This document shows, piece after piece, positions 55,524-64,000 of a stretch of 64,000 nt of DNA. The stretch comes from Planococcus sp. ISL-109 (GTDB taxonomy: Bacteria; Bacillota; Bacilli; Bacillales_A; Planococcaceae). Under the pieces are notes generated by a model. That model saw only the letters and a list, made by a program, of their open reading frames with translations. It did not search any database and was not told where the DNA came from. The DNA lies in NCBI RefSeq assembly GCF_018613655.1, contig NZ_JAGGPW010000023.1, positions 29,347 through 93,346 on the forward strand, written 5' to 3'. Numbering within the stretch: the first letter of the stretch is position 1; each line of letters starts with the position of its first letter. Both the position numbers and the translations under genes were made by a program.

Positions 55524-56294
55524 ATGACCACAACACATAAAACCGCTGCATCCTTGAAAGCGAAAGGGCACAAACGTAAAGGCATGCGCACCCCACTTTT
55601 AGTCCTGCTCGTTTTCATCGCCGTGCAGCTTTTGCCGATTTTCTTCATCGGCCCGACACTCGGCTATTTCCGTGACCAAGGACTCGACGATGCGACAGCA
55701 CGCGCGTCCACTTCCGGCTGGCTCATCTTCCTGACGATGGGCATCGGCTTTCTCGTCACGATGCTGCTCATATTGCGTGACCGCAACTTCTTCAATATAT
55801 GGAAAGGCCAAAAATCGAGCATGGCCGCTGCAATCGGCTGGGGCATCTTCGGCTTTCTGCTGTTGATCATCGGCCAATCGATTGCCGCCATGATTGAAAT
55901 GGCGATCGGCATCGATCCTGGCTCTGAAAACACCCAGACGCTCGTCCGCATCGCAGAAGTCGTCCCATACGCGATCATTGCCGTCGTCTTATTCGGGCCA
56001 ATACTCGAAGAGCTCGTCTTCCGCAGAGTCGTCTTCGGCTCCTTGAACCAAACGATGAACTTCTGGTTTGCCACGGCCATCAGCGCACTCGCCTTCGCGC
56101 TCGTCCATATGGAGTTCACGCACCTATTGCTATACTTTACCACCGGCTTGATCCTGGCAGCCCTCTACCAGCGCACGAAGCGCATCATCACACCGATCAT
56201 CGCACACATTATGCTCAACGGCTATGTCATGCTCATCCAACTCAATATGGACAAAATCGAAAACTTCCTGAAACAAATGGAAAACTTGCAATAA
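55524..56294 (+). CDS. ydiL: CPBP-family intramembrane protease (YdiL-like)
   Basis: A 256-residue membrane protein with about seven or eight hydrophobic segments and the CPBP (Abi) glutamic protease motifs: E162/E163 and R167 in EELVFRR, H195 in ALVHMEF and H228 in IIAHIML. It starts at ATG 55524 (AAAGGA upstream); a TTG eight codons earlier is the alternative. In B. subtilis ydiL stands at the same place divergent from groES. Substrates are unknown. A strong terminator follows. Confidence 0.9.
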   Translation: MTTTHKTAASLKAKGHKRKGMRTPLLVLLVFIAVQLLPIFFIGPTLGYFRDQGLDDATARASTSGWLIFLTMGIGFLVTMLLILRDRNFFNIWKGQKSSMAAAIGWGIFGFLLLIIGQSIAAMIEMAIGIDPGSENTQTLVRIAEVVPYAIIAVVLFGPILEELVFRRVVFGSLNQTMNFWFATAISALAFALVHMEFTHLLLYFTTGLILAALYQRTKRIITPIIAHIMLNGYVMLIQLNMDKIENFLKQMENLQ

Positions 56295-56302
56295 TACTAG
56301 TA

Positions 56303-56333
56303 AACGCCGCTCCTCGGTTGGAGCGGCGTTTTT
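56303..56333 (+). terminator. Terminator of the CPBP gene
   Basis: Perfect 11-bp stem AACGCCGCTCC (56303-56313 with 56320-56330), then a T run. Confidence 0.9.
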
Positions 56334-56449
56334 CTTTCTTCAAAATTAATTTTTAGTTGAGGAATCACTTCCCTAGTCAAGGTGTAGTGTTTGTTAGTTA
56401 AAGTATGCGGAAAAGTTCACGGTATTCACCTCGGCGTCATCTTGTGATT

Positions 56450-56640
56450 TCGCCTCCCGCTTTGGGTTGGCCTCTTGCCATAAGCCATAAGCCATAAGCC
56501 AGCAAAGGCACCTGTCTCATGGCATCGGCTCACCCGCAGCGCGGTTCGGCTGAGTAATTTCTTCGGTAACTGTTAGTTCAAAAATTGCCGGTTCTGGAAA
56601 CTGTTCCGGCTAGTTGGGGAATCACTTCCCTGGAAAGCTA
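56450..56640. repeat. Second copy of the family-2 repeat
   Basis: GCTTTGGGTTGGCCTCTTGC, then a 7-bp tandem (CCATAAG x3), CTGTCTCA, ATCGGCTCACCCG, and about 60 bp on TTGGGGAATCACTTCCCT. The same blocks in the same order occur at 5609-5800; an extra TTGAGGAATCACTTCCCT lies just upstream near 56355. No gene lies between 56295 and 57004. Confidence 0.5.
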
Positions 56641-56744
56641 GGAGATGAACTCACAATATATCTAGAAATATAACAGTGTGTCTAACACTTACTCTTAGCG
56701 ATTTAGCGGTTTTAATGTCTAATTTAGTACCACAAGCAAGCTCC

Positions 56745-56950
56745 TCCGTGCGACGAAATTTAGAGACGGAATGGAAGGTGGTGACGCCTGAGGGATCAGC
56801 GGGTTTGAGAGACCCCGCAGGCAATGAATGAGCGAGGCATCGCTGAGCACATTCATTTGCGACGCATCTGCTTGCAGATGTGGGAGCAGCGTTTCAAGCG
56901 ACGAGGAGGCTCGATTCCCGCCCCTCAGCAAGCATCCACCTGGAGACAGA
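56745..56950 (+). repeat. Dispersed structured repeat, copy D (family 1, with internal insert)
   Basis: Shares GACGCCTGAGGGATCAGCGG, GTTTGAGAGACCCCGCAG, ACGAGGAGGCTCGATTCCCG and CCCCTCAGCAAGC with copy B. Between the central blocks it holds about 80 extra bases with an imperfect AATGAATG hairpin and a CATCTGC/GCAGATG hairpin. It lies just past the tatC terminator. Confidence 0.55.
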
Positions 56951-56987
56951 CCGCAAGTCATTTACATTTCTTTTCCATTCTCAAAAC

Positions 56988-57020
56988 AAAAAAACCCTCC
57001 ACCATCACTTCGGCGGAAGG
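56988..57020 (-). terminator. tatC terminator
   Basis: CCTTCCGCC/GGTGGAGGG stem spanning the tatC stop codon, then T7 on the minus strand. Confidence 0.82.
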
Positions 57021-57778
57021 TCTTCTGTCTGTTCTTCAATTGCCTGCTGCTGTTCTGCCCGCAGGAACTTGCGATAGCCGATACGTGCAATCACCACACT
57101 GAACTCATACAACAATATCAGCGGCAAGGTCACAATCAAATGCGACACGATGTCCGGCGGCGTGATGAAGGCGGCAATCGTCACCAGCGCCAAATACGCA
57201 TACTTGCGGTACTTCGTCATCATCATCGGCGTCAAAATCCCAAGACGCGTCAAAAACAGCATCAACACCGGCAGCTGGAAAATAAAACCGAACGGCAAGG
57301 TAATCTGGAACAAAAACTGGAAATACTCATTGATACCGATCGTCTCTTGAATCTCCAAGCTTTCCGAAATATTGAGCATAAATCCGATCACATACGGAAA
57401 CAAGATCAAATATGAAAACGCGATGCCGCCGATAAACAGCGACACGGAAAATGGAATGTAACTGAGCGTCACTTTCCGCTCCCTGTCATGAAGCCCCGGG
57501 CTGATGAACGCCCAAAACTGATACATGATCAATGGCGAGGTGATGATCAATGCCAAAATCATCATCACTTGCATGTAAATTTTGATCGGATCGGTTATCT
57601 TGAACGCGTTCAGCGTCAAATTCCGCGCCTCTTCGCTGAACTGCAAATAGCGGATCAGCGGCTCGGCAAGGAAGAATCCCGCAATGAGCGCCAACAGAAA
57701 GAAAACGACTATCAAGGTCAGCCGTTTTCTGAGTTCACCTATATGTTCAACTACCGTCATTTCATTTTGTTGAGTCAT
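57005..57778 (-). CDS. tatC: Twin-arginine translocase subunit TatC
   Basis: A 257-residue membrane protein with six helices that binds twin-arginine signal peptides. Marks: EHIGELRKRL at the N-terminus, FWAFISPGLHDRERK, SLFIGGIAFSYLILFPYVI, TLPFGFIFQLPVLMLFLTRL and FITPPDIVSHLIVTLPL. It follows the tatA gene by 20 bp, giving the minimal TatA-TatC pair usual in Bacilli. No Tat substrate is encoded next to it. Confidence 0.97.
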   Translation of the reverse strand: MTQQNEMTVVEHIGELRKRLTLIVVFFLLALIAGFFLAEPLIRYLQFSEEARNLTLNAFKITDPIKIYMQVMMILALIITSPLIMYQFWAFISPGLHDRERKVTLSYIPFSVSLFIGGIAFSYLILFPYVIGFMLNISESLEIQETIGINEYFQFLFQITLPFGFIFQLPVLMLFLTRLGILTPMMMTKYRKYAYLALVTIAAFITPPDIVSHLIVTLPLILLYEFSVVIARIGYRKFLRAEQQQAIEEQTEDLPPK

Positions 57779-57798
57779 CGGACAAACATCCTATCGGG

Positions 57799-58008
57799 TT
57801 ACTTGTGCTCGTCTTTCTTGTCTAGTTGGTTTTTCTTCGCTGCTTCGACTTTCTTGTCATCTTCGTCGTCATCCGCCAACCCTTTTGTGGCGTTTTTGAA
57901 CTCGCGCAGGGAAGAACCGAATGCTTTACCTAGTTCCGGCAATTTTTTCGGGCCGAAAATCAGCAATGCGACAACCCCGATAACGATTAAACTTAATGGA
58001 CCTGGCAT
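57799..58008 (-). CDS. tatA: Twin-arginine translocase subunit TatA
   Basis: A 69-residue pore subunit: N-terminal membrane helix ([20 protein letters not shown] with the FGPKKLP hinge), amphipathic helix ([19 protein letters not shown]) and a charged tail. The ATG at 58008 has AGGAGG eight bases away; a GTG three codons earlier lies within that ribosome site and is rejected. Confidence 0.95.
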   Translation of the reverse strand: MPGPLSLIVIGVVALLIFGPKKLPELGKAFGSSLREFKNATKGLADDDEDDKKVEAAKKNQLDKKDEHK

Positions 58009-58098
58009 ATGAGGCACCTCCTGTAGTATGCTTCTAGTTTACATGAAACGCGGCCTTTTGGCTATTTCCAAAGGCCTTTCAAATGTGAAGGTTTTATG

Positions 58099-58731
58099 TT
58101 AATCATGCTTGATCTGGTAGATCAAAGTCTGCAGCTCGACCGACAAATCGATCGTCTGGACACGGATATGGTCGGGCACTGAAATGCGCACCGGCGTGAA
58201 ATTGAGTATACCTTTTATGTCCGTTTGCGCGAGCCGGTCAGTCACTTCCTGCGCCGAGCGCGACGGCACGGTCAAAATCACCACTTCAACTCCGTACTCC
58301 TTGATCTTCGCTTCGATCAAGTCCGGATGATACGTATCGATGCCGCTGATCTTTTGTCCTTCGTGCGGGCTGTTCGTATCAAAGGCGAGGATGATTTTCG
58401 TGTTGTGGTTGCGGTGAAAATTATATTTCAAAAACGCGCTGCCGAGACTGCCGACACCGATCAAGGCGACATTGGTCGCTTCGTCCTGATCGAGCGTCTT
58501 GCGAAAAAACTCCAAGAGCTCCTGGACATCGTAGCCGTAGCCTTTTTTCCCGAGCGCACCGAGATGGGAAAAATCGCGCCGTATCGTGGCGGAGTCGATT
58601 TTCATCGCTTCGCTCAACTCCTGGGAGGAAATGCGCTTCTGGCCGGCGTTGGCAAAATTCTGGAGAAACCGGTAATACAAGGGCAGCCGCTTCGTTGTTG
58701 CTTGTGGGATTTTTGGTGATTCGTCAAGCAT
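58099..58731 (-). CDS. rex: Redox-sensing transcriptional repressor Rex
   Basis: A 210-residue NADH/NAD+-sensing repressor of fermentation and anaerobic genes. The winged helix is at the N-terminus ([32 protein letters not shown]) and the Rossmann domain has GVGSLGSAF, then the NTGILNFTP-like loop [10 protein letters not shown]. Start at ATG 58731 with AGAAGGAAG upstream; the frame is open 13 codons more without support. In B. subtilis moaC lies between ydiF and rex; it is absent here. Confidence 0.96.
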   Translation of the reverse strand: MLDESPKIPQATTKRLPLYYRFLQNFANAGQKRISSQELSEAMKIDSATIRRDFSHLGALGKKGYGYDVQELLEFFRKTLDQDEATNVALIGVGSLGSAFLKYNFHRNHNTKIILAFDTNSPHEGQKISGIDTYHPDLIEAKIKEYGVEVVILTVPSRSAQEVTDRLAQTDIKGILNFTPVRISVPDHIRVQTIDLSVELQTLIYQIKHD

Positions 58732-58769
58732 GTGATCGCTTCCTTCTGAACTGTTGTCAAATCGTTTCA

Positions 58770-58798
58770 ATCTTACATGACGAGCCTAGATATGTAAA
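58770..58798 (-). promoter_or_regulatory. rex promoter
   Basis: TTTACA (58793-58798), 17-bp spacer, TAAGAT (58770-58775) on the minus strand. No Rex-type TTGTGAA/TTCACAA operator was seen here. Confidence 0.6.
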
Positions 58799-58809
58799 GG
58801 CTTGCTCAA

Positions 58810-58838
58810 TTGCGAAGCTTACTCCCATCAGCTACACT
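58810..58838 (+). promoter_or_regulatory. ydiF promoter
   Basis: TTGCGA (58810-58815), 17-bp spacer, TACACT (58833-58838). It excludes the upstream in-frame ATG at 58802 as a start. Confidence 0.65.
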
Positions 58839-58861
58839 TAGAGAGAATAGAGGTGACCCTA

Positions 58862-60805
58862 ATGATCGTATTGCAAGTTAATCAAATCCATAAATCATTT
58901 GGTGCTGAGGAAATTCTTTCCGGTGCCAAACTCGAAGTCCAGCACCGCGACCGTGTAGCTCTCGTAGGCCGTAACGGTGCCGGAAAATCAACATTACTGA
59001 AAATCATCGCTGGGGAAATGTCCTACGACAGCGGCGATTTGATCATGCCGAAAGATTTATCAATCGGCTATCTCGAACAGCAAACCGACTTGAACTCAGA
59101 CGCCACCGTATGGCAGGAAATGATGAAGATCTTCGTTCATTTCCGCGATCAGGAAGCGCAGCTACGTAAGCTTGAAAACGCTATGGCAGACCCTGATGTC
59201 TATAATGACCCCGAACGCAACGCCAAGGTCATGGAAGAATATGATTTGCTCCAGACCAATTTCAAAGACGCCGGCGGCTATCAGTTCGAAGCCGACACGC
59301 GTGCTGTTCTCCACGGCATGAAGTTTTACCCGGAAGATTTCGACAAAAAAATTGTCTCACTGTCCGGCGGGCAAAAAACCCGTCTTATGCTAGCGAAGCA
59401 TTTGCTTGCCAAACCGCAATTACTCATTCTCGATGAGCCGACCAACCATTTGGACATCGAGACACTGAGCTGGCTTGAGAACTTCTTGAAAAATTATCCG
59501 GGCGCTTTGCTCATCGTGTCGCATGACCGCTATTTCCTCGACCAGGTCGTGACACTCGTCTACGAAGTGTCGCGCAAAAAAGTCCGCAAGTATACAGGCA
59601 ACTACAGCCGCTATTTGAGCGAAAAAGCGAAGCAATATGAACTCGACAGCAAACATTATGAAAAAGAGCAAGGCGAAAAAGCCAAGCTTGAAGACTATGT
59701 TGCCCGTAACCTGGTCCGCGCGTCCACGACGAAAATGGCACAAAGCAGGCGGCGGGTGCTCGAGAAAACCGATTGGATGGATGCCCCAGAAGGCGACGAA
59801 AAATCCGCACGCTTCGGTTTTGAAATCAAAAAGCAAAGCGGCAATGACGTCTTGAACATCCAGTCCTTATCAGTCGGCTATGGCGATCAAGCCGTGTCCA
59901 AAAACGTCTCCCTGAAACTCTATCGCACCGAAAGCTTGGCGCTTGTCGGACCGAACGGCGTCGGCAAATCGACGCTGCTCAAGACCATCATAAAAGAACT
60001 CCCTGCACTCGCCGGTGAAATCCATTACGGCACCGGCATCCAGTTCGGCTATTATGACCAGGAACAAGCGAATTTAAAAGGCAATAAGCTAGTCCTCAAC
60101 GAATTATGGGACGACTATCCGCAAGTGAACGAAAAAGACATCCGCGGCATTCTCGGCCGCTTCCTGTTTACTGGGGACGATGTGTTGAAACCCGTCTCGA
60201 CTTTATCCGGTGGCGAAAAAGCCCGCGTGGCACTCGCCAAACTGATGATGCAAAAAGCCAACGTGCTGCTTCTCGATGAGCCGACCAACCATTTGGACCT
60301 CGACAGCAAAGAAGTGCTGGAGAACGCATTGATCGATTACCCGGGCACGCTGCTATTCGTTTCGCATGACCGCTACTTCATGAACCGGATCGCCACGAAA
60401 GTGGTCGAGTTGTCACGTGACGGCACAACCGAATACTTGGGCGACTACGATTATTACGTGGAGAAAAAGCTCGAAACCGAAGAACTCGCAGCACTCGATG
60501 CCCTAGAAGCCAAAGCGCAGCAACCAGAAGCCCAAACAAACACGTCGACTTCCCAAATAGACAAAGAAGCGAAAAAACTTGAGCGGCAATTGCTGCGAAA
60601 AAATACCGAAATCGAGCAGACGATGGAAACGCTCGATGAAGAAATCACCGCATTGGAAGAACAATTATGCGAACCCGACATTTTCCAAGACCACGAACGC
60701 GTCATGCCATTGCAAGCGCGCCTTGAAGAGCTGAAACAAATACACGAACAAACAATGACCGACTGGCTGGAACTGCAAGAACAGCTGGAAGAAATGAATT
60801 CTTAA
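58862..60805 (+). CDS. ydiF: ABC-F ATPase, YdiF-type
   Basis: A 647-residue soluble protein with two ABC domains and no membrane part, acting on ribosomes (ABC-F class). Domain 1: Walker A GRNGAGKST, signature LSGGQKTR, Walker B LLILDEPTNHLD. A linker rich in charged helix (YLSEKAKQYELDSKHYEKEQ) follows. Domain 2: GPNGVGKST, LSGGEKAR, LLLDEPTNHLD. The C-terminal about 80 residues form a coiled coil. Start at ATG 58862 with AGAGGTGA upstream. It matches B. subtilis YdiF in length and place. Confidence 0.95.
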   Translation: MIVLQVNQIHKSFGAEEILSGAKLEVQHRDRVALVGRNGAGKSTLLKIIAGEMSYDSGDLIMPKDLSIGYLEQQTDLNSDATVWQEMMKIFVHFRDQEAQLRKLENAMADPDVYNDPERNAKVMEEYDLLQTNFKDAGGYQFEADTRAVLHGMKFYPEDFDKKIVSLSGGQKTRLMLAKHLLAKPQLLILDEPTNHLDIETLSWLENFLKNYPGALLIVSHDRYFLDQVVTLVYEVSRKKVRKYTGNYSRYLSEKAKQYELDSKHYEKEQGEKAKLEDYVARNLVRASTTKMAQSRRRVLEKTDWMDAPEGDEKSARFGFEIKKQSGNDVLNIQSLSVGYGDQAVSKNVSLKLYRTESLALVGPNGVGKSTLLKTIIKELPALAGEIHYGTGIQFGYYDQEQANLKGNKLVLNELWDDYPQVNEKDIRGILGRFLFTGDDVLKPVSTLSGGEKARVALAKLMMQKANVLLLDEPTNHLDLDSKEVLENALIDYPGTLLFVSHDRYFMNRIATKVVELSRDGTTEYLGDYDYYVEKKLETEELAALDALEAKAQQPEAQTNTSTSQIDKEAKKLERQLLRKNTEIEQTMETLDEEITALEEQLCEPDIFQDHERVMPLQARLEELKQIHEQTMTDWLELQEQLEEMNS

Positions 60806-60833
60806 ACCGCATACTGGGTATGCGGTTTTTTCT
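60805..60833 (+). terminator. ydiF terminator
   Basis: AACCGCATAC/GTATGCGGTT perfect stem, three-base loop, then a T run. Confidence 0.9.
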
Positions 60834-60884
60834 TTGTCTACATATAGGTCAATACCTTTTCAGGAAATATATATTTCCACAGAT

Positions 60885-61053
60885 TTGTACACAATAGAGA
60901 CATGATAAAATCAACTGTCAACATAGTTATACACATTATCCACAGCACCTTTTTCTTTTATCCACATAGTTTTCCACTTCATTACCTACAATATATAGGA
61001 AATCGACTGTTTATTGACGGGTTATAAACAGGTTGTTCACAAACTGTGCATAA
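60885..61053. promoter_or_regulatory. DnaA-box cluster between ydiF and tsaD
   Basis: Exact matches to TTATNCACA at 60927-60935, 60936-60944 (directly in tandem), 60958-60966 and, on the minus strand, 61045-61053. One-mismatch boxes lie at 60885, 61022 and 61033. The DNA is AT-rich and gene-free. B. subtilis has a known DnaA-box cluster in the equivalent gcp-ydiF gap, where such clusters titrate DnaA and restrain initiation. It is not an origin by itself: no dnaA or dnaN is near. Confidence 0.8.
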
Positions 61054-61118
61054 GTACAAATGTTCTCTATTGACAGGAAATATCCGCCCTTGTCCTTGTA
61101 CTAATTGGATCTTTCCGT

Positions 61119-61168
61119 AAAAAAAAGCAACTGTGTCGCAATTCAGGAAGAATTGCGACACAGTTGCT
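61119..61168 (-). terminator. tsaD operon terminator
   Basis: Perfect 18-bp stem (61126-61143 with 61151-61168), seven-base loop and T8 on the minus strand. Confidence 0.93.
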
Positions 61169-61170
61169 TG

Positions 61171-62190
61171 TTAAATCCACGAACTTAGAGGCATCCCTGG
61201 ATGGCCGTTCATTGCCATATTTCCGGTTAACCCTTTTTCATACATGACCGTTCCTGCCGCTGCGATCATTGCCGCATTATCCGTACAAAGCGGCAGGGGC
61301 GGAATATAAAATGGCAAGCCTTCTTTTTCAAATACTTCCGTGAGCGACTTGCGCAGGCCTTTATTTGCTGCAACACCACCCGCTGCAATCACTTGTTTGA
61401 CGCCGAATTCCCTTGCTGCGCGCAAAGTCTTCTCGGTCACTACTTCCACGACACTGTTTTGGAAACCGGCTGCGACGGCTTGCGGCACAGGGGTCTCCCC
61501 GCGCTGCTTCATATTGTGCATATAGTTCAATACCGATGATTTCAAACCGCTGAAGCTGAAATCATATGAGCCTTCTTCAAGCCAGACGCGCGGAAAATCG
61601 ACCGCTGTTGTGCTTTCGTGCGCTAAACGGTCAATGTGCGGTCCGCCTGGATAAGGCAAGTTCAAAGTTCGCGCCACTTTATCGTAGGCTTCCCCTGCGG
61701 CATCGTCGCGGGTCTCGCCGATGACTGTAAAGTCGCCATGTTCTTTCATAACAATCAGTTCTGTATGGCCGCCTGAAATGACCAATGCCAAAAGTGGAAA
61801 CTCCATTTCCTGCTCGAGGCGATTCGCATAAATATGGCCGGCAATATGGTGCACACCGACTAACGGCAAGCTATGCGCAAAAGCAAATGCCTTTGCCGCA
61901 TTGACGCCGACAAGCAGCGCACCGACAAGCCCAGGCCCTTCAGTGACCGCCACTGCCGATAGCTCAGACGGCGCCAGATTCGCCTGTTGCAGCGCTTCTT
62001 CAATAACAATTGTGATTTGCTCGACATGATGCCTTGATGCAATTTCCGGCACGACGCCGCCAAAGCGCTTATGGCTCTCGATTTGCGAAGCGACGACATT
62101 GGAGATGATCTCCGTACCGTTTTTTACGACAGAAGCCGCCGTCTCATCACAGCTTGTTTCTAGTCCTAATACGTATTTATCTTCATTCAT
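61171..62190 (-). CDS. tsaD: tRNA t6A synthesis transferase TsaD
   Basis: A 339-residue ASKHA-fold enzyme that places the threonylcarbamoyl group on A37 of tRNAs reading ANN codons. Motifs: [28 protein letters not shown] (metal-binding His), [14 protein letters not shown] (second metal His), [20 protein letters not shown]-like [21 protein letters not shown] 62190 overlaps the rimI end by 8 bp. It works with TsaB and TsaE encoded just upstream. Confidence 0.97.
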   Translation of the reverse strand: MNEDKYVLGLETSCDETAASVVKNGTEIISNVVASQIESHKRFGGVVPEIASRHHVEQITIVIEEALQQANLAPSELSAVAVTEGPGLVGALLVGVNAAKAFAFAHSLPLVGVHHIAGHIYANRLEQEMEFPLLALVISGGHTELIVMKEHGDFTVIGETRDDAAGEAYDKVARTLNLPYPGGPHIDRLAHESTTAVDFPRVWLEEGSYDFSFSGLKSSVLNYMHNMKQRGETPVPQAVAAGFQNSVVEVVTEKTLRAAREFGVKQVIAAGGVAANKGLRKSLTEVFEKEGLPFYIPPLPLCTDNAAMIAAAGTVMYEKGLTGNMAMNGHPGMPLSSWI

Positions 62191-62638
62191 CAAAATTCAC
62201 CCACATTATTATGGCATCCTCTTGGTTATCCGTATAATAGCCTTTTCGGATGCCACCATTTTGAAATCCTAACTTCTTGTATAAATTGATTGCGACCACA
62301 TTGCTGACACGCGCTTCTAGTGTCATCAACTTCGCCCCTTGTGCTTTTGCTGCTTCTATTGCTGCCGTCATCAATGCTTCCCCGATCTTTTTCCCGCGCT
62401 GCGACGGCGAGATTGCGATATTCGTAATATGCGCCTCATCTATCACAAGCCACATACCGCAATAACCGACGATCCCTTTTTCGGTCTCCGCCACGACATA
62501 ATACGCGAACTCATTCTTCAGCATTTCCTGCTCGAAAGCTTCTTTTGTCCAAGCGAGCGTAAACGACTCTTTTTCAATTTCATAAACCGCATCCACATCG
62601 TCCAACGTCATTTTTCGAAATGCTACTTGTCCGTTCAT
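62183..62638 (-). CDS. rimI: Ribosomal protein S18-alanine N-acetyltransferase
   Basis: A 151-residue GNAT acetyltransferase. The acetyl-CoA site reads [13 protein letters not shown]; substrate-side motifs are [21 protein letters not shown] and the late [21 protein letters not shown]. RimI acetylates the N-terminus of S18. It is coupled on both sides by overlaps (ATGA with tsaB; 8 bp with tsaD), the standard tsaE-tsaB-rimI-tsaD layout of Bacilli. Confidence 0.95.
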   Translation of the reverse strand: MNGQVAFRKMTLDDVDAVYEIEKESFTLAWTKEAFEQEMLKNEFAYYVVAETEKGIVGYCGMWLVIDEAHITNIAISPSQRGKKIGEALMTAAIEAAKAQGAKLMTLEARVSNVVAINLYKKLGFQNGGIRKGYYTDNQEDAIIMWVNFDE

Positions 62639-63327
62639 CGGCTTGTGCCTGTATCGGTTTTCACCAAATTTGCTTCCGCTTCAGTGATCCGTCGGTATTC
62701 AGGCACCGCGTGATGCACATCTTGTTCTTGCTCATCTGCTGCCAAAGCAATCAAATTTGACGCGCGCGGAAGTCGGTTTTGCATCGAGGCAAAACGAGCC
62801 ATGCCCCCAAGCATTTCTTCAATCAACGGACGGTGGATTTCAAGATCTATTCCCGTAAATAATACCGGCCGTTCGTACGTACGAACTTGTTCCAAGAAAT
62901 TTTTGAAATCACTGTGCTGGTCTGGCACAACCACTTCTAAAGTATCCCCGTCATAAAGCGCTGTAAAAACCGTTCCGCGTCTGGCATCCATCACCGGGCA
63001 AATCAGCCCGTTGAATCCTAGGGCATTCGCAGTCAGTACTTTTAAACTCGACACGGTGACAAGCGGGATTTTTAACGACCATGCCAAAGTTTTCGCAATT
63101 GTAAGTCCGATGCGGACTCCTGTATAAGAACCAGGCCCTTCCGCTGCGACAATTCGGGTCAAGTCGCCTGGGACAACCTTTGCTTTTTTCATTATTTCCT
63201 CCACCGCAGGCATAGCTGTAAGAGAATGGTTAATTTTCAAGTTATGGGTTTCTTCTATTAATACTGTATTGTTATTCACCAAAGCCACAGACAAAGGCGA
63301 ATTTGACGTATCGATTCCTAAAATCAT
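62635..63327 (-). CDS. tsaB: tRNA t6A synthesis protein TsaB
   Basis: A 230-residue ASKHA-fold partner of TsaD. It starts ILGIDTSNSPLSVAL and has the NHSLTAMPAVEEIM and AAEGPGSYTGVRIGL motifs; it lacks the metal-binding His pair, as expected. ATG 63327 overlaps the tsaE stop (ATGA) and has GGGAG eight bases away; a start six codons earlier lacks support. Confidence 0.95.
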   Translation of the reverse strand: MILGIDTSNSPLSVALVNNNTVLIEETHNLKINHSLTAMPAVEEIMKKAKVVPGDLTRIVAAEGPGSYTGVRIGLTIAKTLAWSLKIPLVTVSSLKVLTANALGFNGLICPVMDARRGTVFTALYDGDTLEVVVPDQHSDFKNFLEQVRTYERPVLFTGIDLEIHRPLIEEMLGGMARFASMQNRLPRASNLIALAADEQEQDVHHAVPEYRRITEAEANLVKTDTGTSR

Positions 63328-63776
63328 CGCATTAGCTCCCTGCATAGATTTTCATAGCGGACACCGCGTGGTTGAAACTCCACTTCGCGCCCCTCTTCAG
63401 ACAAACGGCGAATAACGATACCCAAACGCTCATCCGGCAAATAATCCTCGATAAACTGAGCCCATTCGATTACCGATACGGCCTCTTCTGCGAACAGTTC
63501 ATCAAACCCGATATCTTCATCGCTATTTTCCAAGCGATACACGTCAAAATGATTTAATTGAAGTGTTCCTTCATATTGCTTGAGTATGTTAAAGGTCGGG
63601 CTATTGACGGTCCGTTCGATACCGAACCCTTTCGCCAATCCTTTGGTGAACGTGGTTTTCCCAGCACCAAGATCCCCTTCTAGCGTTACGATATCGCGTG
63701 GTTGCAAAAGTCCAGCTAGGCGCATGGCGAGTTGTTCCGTTTCTTCGGGCGATTGCACCTTAATTGTAAAGCTCAT
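63324..63776 (-). CDS. tsaE: tRNA t6A synthesis ATPase TsaE
   Basis: A 150-residue P-loop ATPase with Walker A GDLGAGKTTF, the SPTFNIL switch-like segment and HFDVYRL. It energises turnover of the TsaB-TsaD complex. First of four overlapping genes; GAGGTGAAAAGAT precedes the ATG. Thiamine-phosphate kinase (thiL), its neighbour in B. subtilis, is absent, and a tRNA/rRNA cluster lies directly upstream instead. Confidence 0.95.
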   Translation of the reverse strand: MSFTIKVQSPEETEQLAMRLAGLLQPRDIVTLEGDLGAGKTTFTKGLAKGFGIERTVNSPTFNILKQYEGTLQLNHFDVYRLENSDEDIGFDELFAEEAVSVIEWAQFIEDYLPDERLGIVIRRLSEEGREVEFQPRGVRYENLCRELMR

Positions 63777-63851
63777 ATCTTTTCACCTCGTTTGAGTCTT
63801 TCCATAGTTTAGCGGAATACCGCTTCAAATCAAAATATATTGTTTCCATAG

Positions 63852-63880
63852 AAAAAGAGCACAGCGGGTTCGCTGTGCTC
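63852..63880 (-). terminator. Terminator of the rRNA-tRNA cluster
   Basis: Perfect 10-bp stem (63857-63866 with 63871-63880), four-base loop, T5 on the minus strand, 14 bp after tRNA-Asp. Confidence 0.92.
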
Positions 63881-63894
63881 ACTTTTGGGAATGA

Positions 63895-63967
63895 CGGTCC
63901 CGACCGGGATCGAACCGGCGATCTCCTGCGTGACAGGCAGGCATGTTAACCGCTACACCACGGGACC
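63895..63967 (-). tRNA. tRNA-Asp (anticodon GTC)
   Basis: 73 bases, read on the minus strand from GGTCCCG (acceptor) to the pairing CGGGACC plus discriminator G; CCA is not encoded. D-loop TGGTGTAGCGGTTAACA, anticodon stem CCTGC/GCAGG with loop CTGTCAC (anticodon GTC) and T-arm GGTTCGATCC. It follows a 5S gene by about a dozen bases and shares its transcript. Confidence 0.97.
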
Positions 63968-63978
63968 AAAATTATAAG

Positions 63979-64000
63979 ACCAGCGACGTCCTACTCTCAC
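63979..64000 (-). rRNA. rrf: 5S rRNA, 3' end only (cut by window edge)
   Basis: Minus-strand GTGAGAGTAGGACGTCGCTG is the conserved 3' end of 5S rRNA. The rest, and presumably 23S and 16S, lie beyond the right edge. The exact 3' end (63978-63982) is not certain. Confidence 0.85.

Noticed and set aside
56476..56501. Short tandem CCATAAG x3, considered as the start of a CRISPR or tandem array
   Set aside because: Only three 7-bp units with no spacers; no cas gene in the window. It is part of the family-2 repeat.
58802..58861. Earlier ATG for ydiF (20 extra codons)
   Set aside because: It lies upstream of the likely promoter and has no ribosome site; the ATG at 58862 has AGAGGTGA.
60885..61053. 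DnaA boxes taken as the chromosome origin
   Set aside because: No dnaA, dnaN or AT-rich unwinding trio beside it; the conserved tsaD-ydiF position fits a DnaA-titrating cluster instead.

Overview
The window looks like a chromosomal segment of a moderately GC-rich, low-GC-phylum Gram-positive bacterium of the Bacillales. Planococcaceae (Planococcus or a close relative) is my best guess; this is inference, not a database match. Reasons: strong AGGAGG-type ribosome sites, two S-box (SAM) riboswitches, CcpA cre sites, a perfect CIRCE element before groES, and a right end whose order groEL-groES-CPBP protease-tatC-tatA-rex-ydiF-tsaD-rimI-tsaB-tsaE-tRNA-5S matches the Bacillus subtilis ydi region (without moaC and ydiK).

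Layout. 1-5.2 kb: a two-component system translationally coupled to a beta-propeller lipoprotein, two more surface lipoproteins (one YdhK-like) and nagA. 5.2-6.3 kb: a gene-free kilobase of dispersed repeats. 6.3-11 kb: a TAXI-type TRAP transporter operon (binding protein, DUF1850, fused permease) and a luciferase-like oxidoreductase. 11-17.1 kb: an S-box-controlled methionine operon (homocysteine methyltransferase/methylene-THF reductase fusion, then metH). 17.1-25.4 kb: a DUF6544-like protein, a membrane O-acyltransferase with SGNH domain, sulfide:quinone oxidoreductase, and copC-copD. 25.4-27.2 kb: a second S-box controls a flavin monooxygenase, a 36-residue membrane protein and a sodium:solute symporter, probably an organosulfur scavenging unit.

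27.4-39.1 kb: one large minus-strand operon for alpha-glucoside use (two GH65 phosphorylases, beta-phosphoglucomutase, binding-protein ABC importer with its own UgpC/MsmX ATPase, a YesL protein and a LacI regulator). It is driven by a sigma-A-like promoter with a cre-like site at the start point. The presumed flow is import, phosphorolysis to beta-glucose 1-phosphate, then conversion to glucose 6-phosphate. 39.5-48.7 kb: a ChvE/MmsAB monosaccharide importer followed by a binding-protein/LytS-type kinase/YesN-type regulator trio and another binding lipoprotein. Its promoter carries a perfect cre and an adjacent 22-bp direct repeat, a candidate YesN site. This module is flanked by an intact and a truncated copy of a small zinc-ribbon gene.

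49-53 kb: dihydrouridine synthase, GAF-GGDEF cyclase, DegV protein. 53.3-64 kb: the conserved chaperonin, Tat, redox, translation-factor and tRNA t6A block, ending in tRNA-Asp and the 3' end of a 5S rRNA gene. A DnaA-box cluster lies between ydiF and tsaD.

No transposase, integrase, phage or CRISPR locus was seen. Unexplained structure lies mainly in two dispersed intergenic repeat families; one tends to sit just after gene terminators and is accompanied by duplicated terminator hairpins.
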